Shown in pieces: positions 1-6,922 of a stretch of 11,775 nucleotides of DNA (position 1 is its first letter; each line of letters opens with the position of its first letter). Below the pieces are notes generated by a model, which saw nothing but the letters and a program-made list of their open reading frames with translations, was not told the origin of the DNA and searched no databases. Source of the DNA: Promethearchaeota archaeon (GTDB lineage: Archaea; Asgardarchaeota; Lokiarchaeia; Sigynarchaeales; SOKP01); NCBI GenBank assembly GCA_016839425.1, contig JAEOUI010000021.1, positions 1 through 11,775 of the forward strand. The letters are read 5' to 3'. Position numbers and translations under genes: made by a program.

Positions 1-1
1 A

Positions 2-487
2 AAGAATGAACAGAAAAAGAAGAATATTGAGATTCAGAAGGTAGATTGTGAATATGACAAGAACATGATAAAGATTAAGATCGTAGGAACCCCAACTCGA
101 AAAGATAAACCTTCCTCCAGATTATCCGATGCGAAATTCGTCATAGGTGGAGGTCACGGTCTCGTTTCAAAAGAGAATTTTAATAAGCTTTTCGAGTTAG
201 CACGTTTAACTAATGGTCAAGTCGGAGGTACTCGACGTCCTATTCTTGACGATTGGATGCCGGAACACCTTCAAATTGGAATCAGTGGGGAAACCATTCA
301 ACCATCGCTTTACATCGCTTTTGGAATCTCGGGAGCAATTCAACACGTCGTGGGCATAAACGATTCACAAACGATCATTGCGATAAATAAGGACCCCAAT
401 GCTACTATTTTTGATTCGGCAGATTATTGCGTGGTGGCTGATGCAAACGAGATCCTTGAGGGCTTATTAGAACATTTTAAGGTTTAA
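2..487 (+). CDS. etfA: Electron transfer flavoprotein alpha subunit, C-terminal part (5' end outside window)
   Basis: This is the FAD-binding C-terminal domain of the ETF alpha subunit, which with ETF beta passes electrons between acyl-CoA dehydrogenase-type flavoenzymes and downstream carriers. The frame is open from base 2, so the gene begins before the window and the ATG at 65 is internal. Visible family motifs are VIGGGHGLVSKENF, the GGTRRPILDDWMP segment (family usual: GASR...), the flavin-contacting QIGISGETIQPSLYIAFG stretch, SGAIQH and the INKDPNATIFDSADY block, all in the expected order and spacing. The protein ends normally at TAA 485-487. Its neighbour converges from the minus strand 84 bp away. 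etfB would be expected upstream, outside the window. The family call is secure. Whether the ETF is bifurcating cannot be judged from this fragment. Confidence 0.94.
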   Translation, partial: KNEQKKKNIEIQKVDCEYDKNMIKIKIVGTPTRKDKPSSRLSDAKFVIGGGHGLVSKENFNKLFELARLTNGQVGGTRRPILDDWMPEHLQIGISGETIQPSLYIAFGISGAIQHVVGINDSQTIIAINKDPNATIFDSADYCVVADANEILEGLLEHFKV

Positions 488-571
488 TATTTACGATAAT
501 ATTTATTTTATCACTTGTTTAAAAAAATTTAATATAGGAAAAATGAGAAATAGATAAAATTAGGAATAGTT

Positions 572-2395
572 TTATTTTTTCTTCTTGAGCTCTTGCATTA
601 ACTTTTCAGCTAACTGTATACCCTCTTCTGACTTCTTTTTGTATTTTTTCACTTCTTGTTCCAACATCGCAATAGTGTTTTCTAATTCTAATACGAGCTC
701 GCTATCATTAGAGCTAGGGAATGAATCAAGAGTTTCTGGCGTTGGCGTTTTTACGGTTATTTCGTTTCTCGATTTTAATGCATTATATTTTTCCTTCCAC
801 ACCTTTACTTCCATTTCCAATTCTCTAATCTTCTCACCTTCATTTCCTGGAGGTATGGAAATTGGTGCTGGCCCCCCAGATTGTAATTCTTGCCTAAGGA
901 AATCGTTCTCATCTTCTAATTCCTTTATTTTTGCCTTGAGTTCTGTAATTTGTTCCAAATAATTCGAAACTGATCTTGCTGTGGTTAATTCTTGAAACTC
1001 TTCCTTACCTGCTTCGAGTTCAGCTTCTGTTTTTTCACCTAATATTCGATGCTTTCTCTTTTGAAGTTCTTCTATCGTTTGTTCTGACAGAAAATCGAGT
1101 GGATTGAATCCAATTCCCCCGTGTTTTGTGGTTCTTTTCCTTACTTTTACAAATAATGGAATTCCAGCAACGGCTTCACCGCATATGATACATTCTCCCT
1201 TATCCAAACCAGAAATATCGTTCTTGTTTTCGTTGCTTAGATCTTCTGCGCTTTGGATCGTGATGCTAATGTCTCTCACATCGCTTAAATTCATGACAAT
1301 CCATGTACCTGCTTGTGCTCGGATAGTTGTATCAAGAAGTTGAGGGCGTTGAGTGCCAATGATAATATTAGCACCAAATTTTCTACCTTCTTGGGCAAAT
1401 AATTTTACGATCTCACAAGTTTCTGTTTGTTTTTTTCCAGCAAACAAGTGTGCTTCGTCCAAGAACAAGTAAAACGGGGGTATTGTCCTCGAAGTACTCG
1501 CCTCGTATAATTTTTTAAGAAGCTTGCCAGTGACGACTTCTTGAACTTCCAAGTCGAGTCCTCGCAAATTAACAATCGTGCATAACCTTTGAGCAACAAT
1601 ATCTGTTGCGTCGAGAGAAAACAAGTAATCAAGATCGATATCACCCCCTTTATTCTTATTCAAGTCTGCAAATTCGATGATATTATCTACAAAAGAACTT
1701 TCACCTGGTCCTTCTGATCTTTCTTTTATTTTATCCTTTATTGAAAATTTTGGAGGTGTCTTTTCTTTTATTTCCACATCGTCAATTTCAATATATTCAT
1801 CGTCTTGAGGGATAATCTCGATTTCTGTTGCCGCAGGCGAATCGTCATCATCTGACGCAACTTTTAGACTTCCATATTCTCCGTGTCGATCAACTATTAC
1901 TAGAGGAATCCCTTTTTTGAGGAATTCCTCGCATAACACGCCCATCGTATAAGATTTTCCCGAACCAGATTTTCCTGTTATAAAAATTCGACCAAAATTC
2001 TTTACTGCTAGATTGACATCGAAAGGATAACCCAACAACTTGCCTATCGCCACGGAAATTTCTGGAGGATTATTTATTCCTAATAAATTAGCTATCTGTT
2101 CTTCCGTTGCGAGATAAACATCCGCTCCCACATCAAAAGGTCGCTTTGGTCTATCGCCTAAAACGAGTAACTTCGCCATCATTCCCTTTTCCTCTGTCCA
2201 CATGTCAACGATGTTTAACATGTAATAGGGCTTTTCTCCATCAACTCCTTCTCCTTTTGCGTAAATAGTGAAGTAATCCGTGCGCTCGATTTTAGGATCG
2301 TCGATCTTGACCCTCACTTTATGTGTAGTGGTTTTCCCTGTTAATCTACCAATGGGCTTATTCCCCTGCCCTTCTGATTCGTTAATATCTGACAT
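572..2395 (-). CDS. HerA-like (FtsK/HerA superfamily, DUF87) ATPase with C-terminal coiled coil
   Basis: The 607-residue protein resembles archaeal HerA, a hexameric DNA-translocating ATPase that usually works with the nuclease NurA in end resection. The N-terminal ~130 residues fit the HAS-barrel seen before HerA ATPase domains. Walker A is GKSGSGKS (141-148), followed by the HerA-typical DRHGEYG (169-175). Walker B with catalytic Glu is LFLDEAH (310-316), then GTQRPQ (347-352) and a C-terminal arginine-rich strand. An acidic low-complexity insert lies near 182-212. Residues about 445-607 are mostly charged heptad-like coiled coil interrupted by a Pro/Gly-rich linker, ending in a lysine run; this tail is longer than I expect for canonical HerA. 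ATG 2395 is supported by a GTGAT ribosome-binding site 4 nt upstream. There is no nurA nearby, so it may be an orphan HerA-like translocase and not the resection enzyme. Confidence 0.9.
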   Translation of the reverse strand: MSDINESEGQGNKPIGRLTGKTTTHKVRVKIDDPKIERTDYFTIYAKGEGVDGEKPYYMLNIVDMWTEEKGMMAKLLVLGDRPKRPFDVGADVYLATEEQIANLLGINNPPEISVAIGKLLGYPFDVNLAVKNFGRIFITGKSGSGKSYTMGVLCEEFLKKGIPLVIVDRHGEYGSLKVASDDDDSPAATEIEIIPQDDEYIEIDDVEIKEKTPPKFSIKDKIKERSEGPGESSFVDNIIEFADLNKNKGGDIDLDYLFSLDATDIVAQRLCTIVNLRGLDLEVQEVVTGKLLKKLYEASTSRTIPPFYLFLDEAHLFAGKKQTETCEIVKLFAQEGRKFGANIIIGTQRPQLLDTTIRAQAGTWIVMNLSDVRDISITIQSAEDLSNENKNDISGLDKGECIICGEAVAGIPLFVKVRKRTTKHGGIGFNPLDFLSEQTIEELQKRKHRILGEKTEAELEAGKEEFQELTTARSVSNYLEQITELKAKIKELEDENDFLRQELQSGGPAPISIPPGNEGEKIRELEMEVKVWKEKYNALKSRNEITVKTPTPETLDSFPSSNDSELVLELENTIAMLEQEVKKYKKKSEEGIQLAEKLMQELKKKK

Positions 2396-2399
2396 TTAT

Positions 2400-2483
2400 A
2401 TCACTCTTTTACTGTAATTTATATTCTTTATTGAATGTTCTCTTCTCGTATTAAGTATATTCATAGCGTTTAAACTATTTAAA
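2400..2483 (-). promoter_or_regulatory. Promoter and ribosome-binding site of the HerA-like gene
   Basis: On the minus strand a GTGAT motif (2400-2404) complementary to the archaeal 16S rRNA 3' end lies 4 nt before ATG 2395 and decides the start. A TTTAAATA box (2476-2483) preceded by A-rich sequence could be the TATA element, which would put transcription start near 2450-2455. The ribosome-binding site is a good match. The TATA box is tentative in such AT-rich DNA. Confidence 0.45.
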
Positions 2484-2619
2484 TCTTTTAGGGGTCCAAT
2501 TATTTTCCGTTATTTCAAAAGCTTCTGAGTACATATTTTAAAATTTTCTGTTTATCAAAATTAGGATTAAGATAATTTTTTAATAAGAATATGAAAAATA
2601 AAGAGTATTTAGTTTTAAT

Positions 2620-4305
2620 TTAAGATGAATCCCATTTTCCATTGGCTCGAGCACTATTAATGTCATCAGTTAACCTTCGCTCCAAAATCACATAATCAGG
2701 TTTGTTATTTCGAGTTAGAGGAAAGTCTTCGAGAAATACGATTAATGAAGGGCGTTTATAAGATGCCATTTCTTTACAATGGTTGTTAATACTTTCTTCG
2801 GTTAAGATTGCGCCTTTCTTTACTTTTATATAAGCTACGACTGCTTCAGTAAAAATAGCGTGTTTGGCACCCAAAACTCCCACATACTCTACTTCAGGTA
2901 GAATTGAAACATAAGCTTCAATTTCAGGTTGGAAAACTCGATATCCCTTTGGATTTATCATGTATTTCTTCCTTCCAGCCAAATGAATGCCTTTTTCATC
3001 TTTAAATCCCATATCTCCAGTATAAAGAACCGAATCCTCTGAAAGAACTTCCTTTGTTGCTACATCGTAATTAAAATATCCAAGGAATGTTTGTGGTCCT
3101 TCGAAGCAAATCTCACCGATCTCACCATCCTCAAGAATATCTCCAGCCAAACCATCCTCTTTCATTTGAGCTCGGATCGTTGCAGGATAGATGGGAAAGG
3201 CAGTACCAAGACCATGAGAAATATCGTCAAATGTCGCTTTTTTAGGAGTGTAAGTACATAAACCCGAAGTTTCCGTAAGACCCAATCCCGTACCGATATT
3301 AGGTGCCATTTTTGCCAAGTTATTTAAGAATTCCTCATCAACAGATTGACCACTATAAATACCATGCTTGAGCGAACTCAAATCATAAGCATCGTAATGT
3401 TTTAAATTCCATTCCATAGAATACGAAGCTGGTATTTGCCCGAGACAAGTTACTCTGTGATTTTGAATCGCTGATAATGATCTTTCTGCGTCAAATCTCC
3501 CTAATACAATTGCAGTTCCTCCTTGAAAAAGAATGGTCATTAGTTGTTCTGTCAGACCACCAACAAAAGCTGGGGGCATGTTAACTAACATCCTATCCTC
3601 CCCAGTTATATTAAACGCACTTGATAAACACATATTTTGACAGGTGATCCCTCGACTTGTTAACATTGCGGGTTTTGGAAAAGCAGTGGTTCCCATTGTA
3701 AATAATAATAAAATGGGATCGGTTTCAAGAACCTTAGCACATTCTTTTTGATAACTTTCAAAATCGTGTTTTTTTTTCAATGCTCCTTCATATTCAATTT
3801 CTGCTTCGTTAAAAAGTTCATGGCCTTTTAGGATTCCTTCTCGGTATTTTTCATAAGAGGTGCCAAATTGTATCACATAATGCAACCAAGGGTAATTATT
3901 CCGAATTGCGTATCCAATCGTTCCAAAATTTCCAAATTTTGTCTTACCAAGATGACAATACATTTTAATATTGTCCCTTATTAAGGCTAAAGATATCATG
4001 ATTTCAGGGGGCTTTAAGCTCAAATCTAAAGGACACCACATAACTCCTAATTTCATGCACGCAAAACCCAGTATAAAATGTTCGTAAGAATTCGGAAGGC
4101 TTGTAACACAAATATCACCTTTTCTCAAATCCATGTTGAACAATTTATATGCCATAGCATTAATGGCTTTCAATAAATATTTATAGGAGACTTCCTTTCC
4201 GGTATCGCAAAAAAAGAGTGCCATATGATATGGACGAATACTTGCCCATTTTTCGACGACACCAATGAGAGTGTGCGGATGTTTTTCGAATTCTTCTAAT
4301 GACAT
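2620..4305 (-). CDS. Acyl-CoA synthetase-like adenylate-forming enzyme (AMP-binding family)
   Basis: This 561-residue protein has the length and motif order of class I adenylate-forming enzymes, which activate a carboxylate with ATP to an acyl-AMP and usually transfer it to CoA. The phosphate-binding loop is TMGTTAFPKP (203-212), followed by the GLGLTETSG motif (340-348), YTGD (428-431), the hinge region GRKKYMINPKGYRVFQPEIE (444-463) and a C-terminal PLTRNNKPD segment whose Lys535 matches the catalytic lysine of the small domain. The P-loop departs from the family usual TSGTTGxPKG: Met, Ala and Pro replace Ser, Gly and Gly. The lysine of PK and the threonines are kept. The substrate cannot be read from the sequence; medium- or long-chain fatty acids would suit the nearby ETF. 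The gene stands alone, with 376 nt upstream before hdrA and 224 nt downstream. Confidence 0.9.
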   Translation of the reverse strand: MSLEEFEKHPHTLIGVVEKWASIRPYHMALFFCDTGKEVSYKYLLKAINAMAYKLFNMDLRKGDICVTSLPNSYEHFILGFACMKLGVMWCPLDLSLKPPEIMISLALIRDNIKMYCHLGKTKFGNFGTIGYAIRNNYPWLHYVIQFGTSYEKYREGILKGHELFNEAEIEYEGALKKKHDFESYQKECAKVLETDPILLLFTMGTTAFPKPAMLTSRGITCQNMCLSSAFNITGEDRMLVNMPPAFVGGLTEQLMTILFQGGTAIVLGRFDAERSLSAIQNHRVTCLGQIPASYSMEWNLKHYDAYDLSSLKHGIYSGQSVDEEFLNNLAKMAPNIGTGLGLTETSGLCTYTPKKATFDDISHGLGTAFPIYPATIRAQMKEDGLAGDILEDGEIGEICFEGPQTFLGYFNYDVATKEVLSEDSVLYTGDMGFKDEKGIHLAGRKKYMINPKGYRVFQPEIEAYVSILPEVEYVGVLGAKHAIFTEAVVAYIKVKKGAILTEESINNHCKEMASYKRPSLIVFLEDFPLTRNNKPDYVILERRLTDDINSARANGKWDSS

Positions 4306-4312
4306 TTTTCTT

Positions 4313-4326
4313 CACAAATCTTTGTG
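4313..4326. promoter_or_regulatory. 14-bp palindrome just upstream of the acyl-CoA synthetase start
   Basis: CACAAA-TC-TTTGTG has perfect 6-bp arms around a 2-bp centre. It sits 8-21 bp before ATG 4305 and includes the GTGA that would act as ribosome-binding site. An ATTAAAAC stretch directly upstream (about 4327-4334) could be a TATA box. The symmetry suggests a dimeric regulator site between TATA box and start codon. It is short enough to be chance in AT-rich DNA. The rest of the 4306-4531 gap is AT-rich with no gene that I can see. Confidence 0.3.
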
Positions 4327-4531
4327 TTTTAATATGTTACAACGATTATTCTTATTAAAAATTGCTAAATAATTATCAACATACTGTTTTGACAATAAAT
4401 ATTATCATTCTTCTAGGCTTGGACAATTTTAATTATTCTTCTTAATTTTACCTTAACAGATTAGGTGATTTTTCTTTATATTATAAGGTATAACTATTTT
4501 TTCATTTGATATACCACATTTTTAAAAAAAT

Positions 4532-4603
4532 AAACCCGATCCCTTGCGTGGGCGAGTCTACGAACGACTATCGTTTTTTCGTTCGAATCATTCTATCGGG
4601 TTT
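4532..4603 (-). promoter_or_regulatory. SECIS-like element in the 3' UTR of hdrA (selenocysteine insertion RNA)
   Basis: On the hdrA transcript this begins 78 nt after the stop codon. A perfect 9-bp basal stem pairs AAACCCGAU (4603-4595) with AUCGGGUUU (4540-4532). Above it, UGAU (4590-4587) faces AGAC (4559-4556), giving tandem sheared G-A/A-G pairs as in the eukaryotic SECIS core (UGAN/NGAN, kink-turn-like). A U-U pair and a 7-bp helix follow, CGAACGA (4585-4579) with UCGUUCG (4567-4561). The 11-nt apical loop AAAAACGAUAG starts with the A run expected of the conserved AA. The 3' side of the basal part carries an extra small CCC/GGG hairpin (about 4541-4553), an asymmetry compared with simple SECIS stems. 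It would recruit the SECIS-binding machinery to decode UGA as selenocysteine. The U-rich stretch that follows means it could also act in transcription termination. Confidence 0.8.
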
Positions 4604-4681
4604 TAGTGTTGATTGGTTGAATGAGGACAAATATATAAAAAAAACAAACAAACAAATGGTAACCATTGCCTTTTTAGCAAA

Positions 4682-6622
4682 TTAGCTTAATATCGCATCG
4701 ATTTGTTTTTCGTACTGAGACTCTTGATAGTATTTCAATGTGATTGCTTCGGATGGGCAATTAGCCAAGCAAGTACCGCAGCCCCTACAGAGAATTTCGT
4801 TTACTTCGAGACCGTTTTTAGTCGTTTTTATAGCATTATATGGACAATTTAAAGCGCAGAGTCCACATTTGGCACAAGAATTCTTATTTATATAACCTCT
4901 TATCAAAAGTATTTCATAAGTATCCTTATGTAAAATGCTTGTTAAAGAAGATGCTGCCGCCCTCCCTTGTGTAATTGCGTCTGGAATTGTCTTGGGTCCT
5001 TGAGATGCTCCCGCTATGCTAATACCTGGGATTTTCGTATCTATCAAGTTTAATCGGGAGTGTGCTTCCTTGAAGAAACCATCCCTGCTTACTTCTAAGC
5101 CAAGCATTCTTTCGATTTTTTTTGCTGATTTCGAAGGGATAGATGCTGAAGAAAGAACAATGAGATCAAACTCCATTTCCAAGAATCTATCCATTCCAAA
5201 GGCTTCAATCTGTACAATTAGATCTTTTGTCTTTGGATCTTCTTTTATTTTTCCCACATGACCTCGAACAAAAACTATGCCACTATCTCTTGCCATACGA
5301 TAGTATTCTTCGTAATCTTTTCCTGCGCATCTCATATCAATAAAACTTACAACAATTTCCGTGTCGGGATATTCTGATTTTATTAATTTTGAGTTTTTAA
5401 TTGATAGATTACAACAAACCACGCTACAATAAAAATGTGTTTTTTTATCCCTCGAACCAGCGCAATTTACGAATAATATTTTTTTCGGGCGCTTTGCATC
5501 AGACGGTCTAACAAGATGTCCTTTTGTTGGACCATTTGGGGCTAATATTCTTTCGAGCTCGAGTTGCGTGATGATATTGCGATATGTACCTCTTCCGTAT
5601 TCCTTACCTTTATGAACTTCTAGTCCTGTTGCAACAACTATCGAACCTACCGTAAGATTCTGGATTTCATCTTTTTGATTGAAGTCAATAGCGTTTAATT
5701 CGCAGACGTCCTCACAAATCCCACATTTAATACATCGATTCATATCAATTTGCGCAATTGAGGGAACCGCTTGGGCAAAGTATGTATAAATGGCTTTTCG
5801 TGAGTTTAAATTCTCGTTAAATTCGTCAAATCCATACGCGGGACATGCCTCAACGCACGCTCCGCACCCGTTGCAATCTTCGGTAACATATCTTGCCTTT
5901 TTCCGGAGTTTTACCTTGAAATTTCCAATAAATCCAGAAATATCTTCGATGCTTGTATATGTGTATAAATGTACATTTGGAATGCTTGCGACTTTAAGCA
6001 TGACGGGACCTAAAATTCAAATACTGCAATCGTCGGTAGGAAAGGTTCTATCAAGCTTTGCCATTATTCCCCCAATACTGGGTCTTTCTTCCACGACATA
6101 GGTTTCGTATCCTTGTTCTGTCAAATCAATAGCAGCCGAAAGTCCTGCCACACCAGCACCTATTACAAGAACTTTTTTATCCAAATCAACGCTTTTTACA
6201 TCAATCTTCTCAAGGTCTACGGCCCGTGCGACTGAAGCTTTGATAAGGTCCTTTGCTACATTGAGAGCACCCTCTTTGTCTCCCCTATGAACGAAGGAGG
6301 AATGCTCTCTAATATTGACAAACTCTAAATAAGAGTGATCAATTCCCGTATCGCTCAATATCTTTTTAAATACTGGTTCGTGGGTTTTTGGTGTTCAAGC
6401 AGCAACTACCAAGCGATTAGCTTCCATCGTTGCCATATTTTCTTGAATAAAAGTTGATCCCGCAGTGGTACAAAGGCTTATGTAATTATCGCAACCAACC
6501 ACTCCAGGCAATTTTTTTGAATATTCAGTTAACGCCGTGCAATCTATAGTTTCGGCAATGTTCAGTCCTCACTGACAAATAGCTACAAATATTCTGCTTA
6601 TTTCTCCTGTATCTAAAACCAT
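4682..6622 (-). CDS. hdrA: HdrA, heterodisulfide reductase-like flavoprotein subunit with three predicted selenocysteines
   Basis: HdrA is the FAD and iron-sulfur subunit of heterodisulfide reductase complexes and performs flavin-based electron bifurcation or confurcation in the cytoplasm. The 646-codon reading frame from ATG 6622 has in-frame UGA at 6571-6569, 6397-6395 and 6019-6017 (residues 18, 76, 202). They fall in FVAICQ-U-GLNIA, VVAA-U-TPKTHEP and DDCSI-U-ILGP, where homologues have conserved Cys. The FAD-binding GAGVAG (155-160) comes next. Cluster motifs are CNGCGACVEAC (250-260), CIKCGICEDVC (297-307), CAKCGLCALNC (583-593) and CRGCGTCLANC (612-622). GSRDKK and CSVVCC of the central FAD domain are also present. 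A GTTGAT ribosome-binding site (6634-6629) precedes ATG. Length equals normal HdrA only if all UGAs are read. A naive caller yields 4682-6001 plus 6017-6358 and loses the N-terminus. No HdrB, HdrC or hydrogenase genes adjoin. Confidence 0.93.
6017..6019 (-). other. UGA codon read as selenocysteine 202 of HdrA
   Basis: The codon lies in DDCSI-U-ILGP; homologues read DCSICIL[TA]P. HdrA of some methanogens (Methanocaldococcus type) is a known selenoprotein, and I recall its Sec at this position. Cys199 stays Cys, giving C-x-x-U. Confidence 0.9.
6395..6397 (-). other. UGA codon read as selenocysteine 76 of HdrA
   Basis: The codon lies in VVAA-U-TPKTHEP. HdrA homologues read VVAAC[ST]PRxHEP here, so the UGA replaces a conserved Cys. 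The downstream frame continues without a gap. Confidence 0.87.
6569..6571 (-). other. UGA codon read as selenocysteine 18 of HdrA
   Basis: The codon lies in CQ-U-G, matching the C-x-C-G motif at the HdrA N-terminus (commonly CHCG). The first Cys (16) remains Cys, giving a C-x-U pair. Confidence 0.85.
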
Positions 6623-6683
6623 TGCATTATCAACTTTTTTTTATTTTTTTTTTACCCTCGCGGTTTTTTATGGGATTATAATC

Positions 6684-6770
6684 TTAATAATGAACGCTCA
6701 TATTTAAATGATCGCTCATATAAAGCGCCAGAACGCCTGCCCAGCTGACCAGATGAAAGAGAAATGACAA
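6684..6770 (-). other. GC-richer patch with a possible 28-codon hydrophobic ORF upstream of hdrA
   Basis: Within the 300-nt gap between gapdh and hdrA, bases about 6723-6775 are clearly richer in G and C than the flanks. On the minus strand a TTG-started frame (6770-6684) encodes 28 residues beginning MSFLFHLVSWAG and ending MSVHY. It ends 62 nt before the hdrA start. It could be a leader peptide, a remnant of a former gene, a non-coding RNA or chance. I see no tRNA-like T-loop and no strong hairpin. The rest of the gap is AT-rich, with A-rich hdrA leader sequence at 6634-6655. Confidence 0.2.
6691..6721 (-). promoter_or_regulatory. Direct repeats flanking a putative TATA box upstream of hdrA
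   Basis: On the minus strand ATATGAGCGATCA (6721-6709) and ATATGAGCGTTCA (6703-6691) match at 12 of 13 positions with an 18-bp period. A TTTAAATA stretch lies between and partly within them (about 6701-6708). If that is the TATA box, transcription would start near 6677, about 55 nt before ATG 6622. The paired sites look like a regulator-binding site over the hdrA promoter. The 18-bp period is also a multiple of three and the repeats lie inside the small frame 6684-6770, so a coding origin is possible. Confidence 0.4.
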
Positions 6771-6909
6771 CTCTGCTAATCAATTTTGACAAAAAAAATT
6801 ATCAAAATATATTTGAAAAAAAGTTGAATAATTCTTAATGATAAACAAACCATAAAGAATCTAATTTGATGATTTAAGGATAAGAATAAATAAAAACGAA
6901 GATAAAATT

Positions 6910-6919
6910 AAAAAAAAAA
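6910..6919 (-). terminator. Oligo-U terminator after gapdh
   Basis: Ten consecutive U on the minus-strand transcript lie 3 nt after the gapdh stop codon. Archaeal RNA polymerase terminates at such U tracts without needing a hairpin. Confidence 0.6.
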
Positions 6920-6922
6920 GTT

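Noticed and set aside
585..962. 125-codon open frame on the plus strand opposite the HerA-like gene.
   Set aside because: It is the complement of the coiled-coil coding region, whose Glu/Lys codons give long Ser/Phe/Leu-rich antisense frames.
4487..4515. GGTATA...TATACC inverted repeat as an operator or terminator.
   Set aside because: The 6-bp arms and 17-nt A/T-rich spacer are expected by chance in this composition, and it lies near no start codon.
4532..4603. The structured 3' region of hdrA as only an intrinsic terminator.
   Set aside because: The tandem G-A core and A-starting apical loop are not needed for a terminator, and other genes here use plain U tracts. A secondary role in termination remains possible.
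4682..6358. Two separate genes or a frameshifted/nonsense hdrA pseudogene (pieces 4682-6001 and 6017-6358).
   Set aside because: There is no frameshift. The pieces and the missing N-terminus share one frame, broken only by UGA at conserved Cys positions, and a SECIS-like RNA follows. Selenocysteine decoding explains all of this.
6723..6775. tRNA or other structured RNA in the GC-richer patch.
   Set aside because: No GTTCRA T-loop motif, no acceptor-stem complementarity and no stable extended stem could be found by eye.
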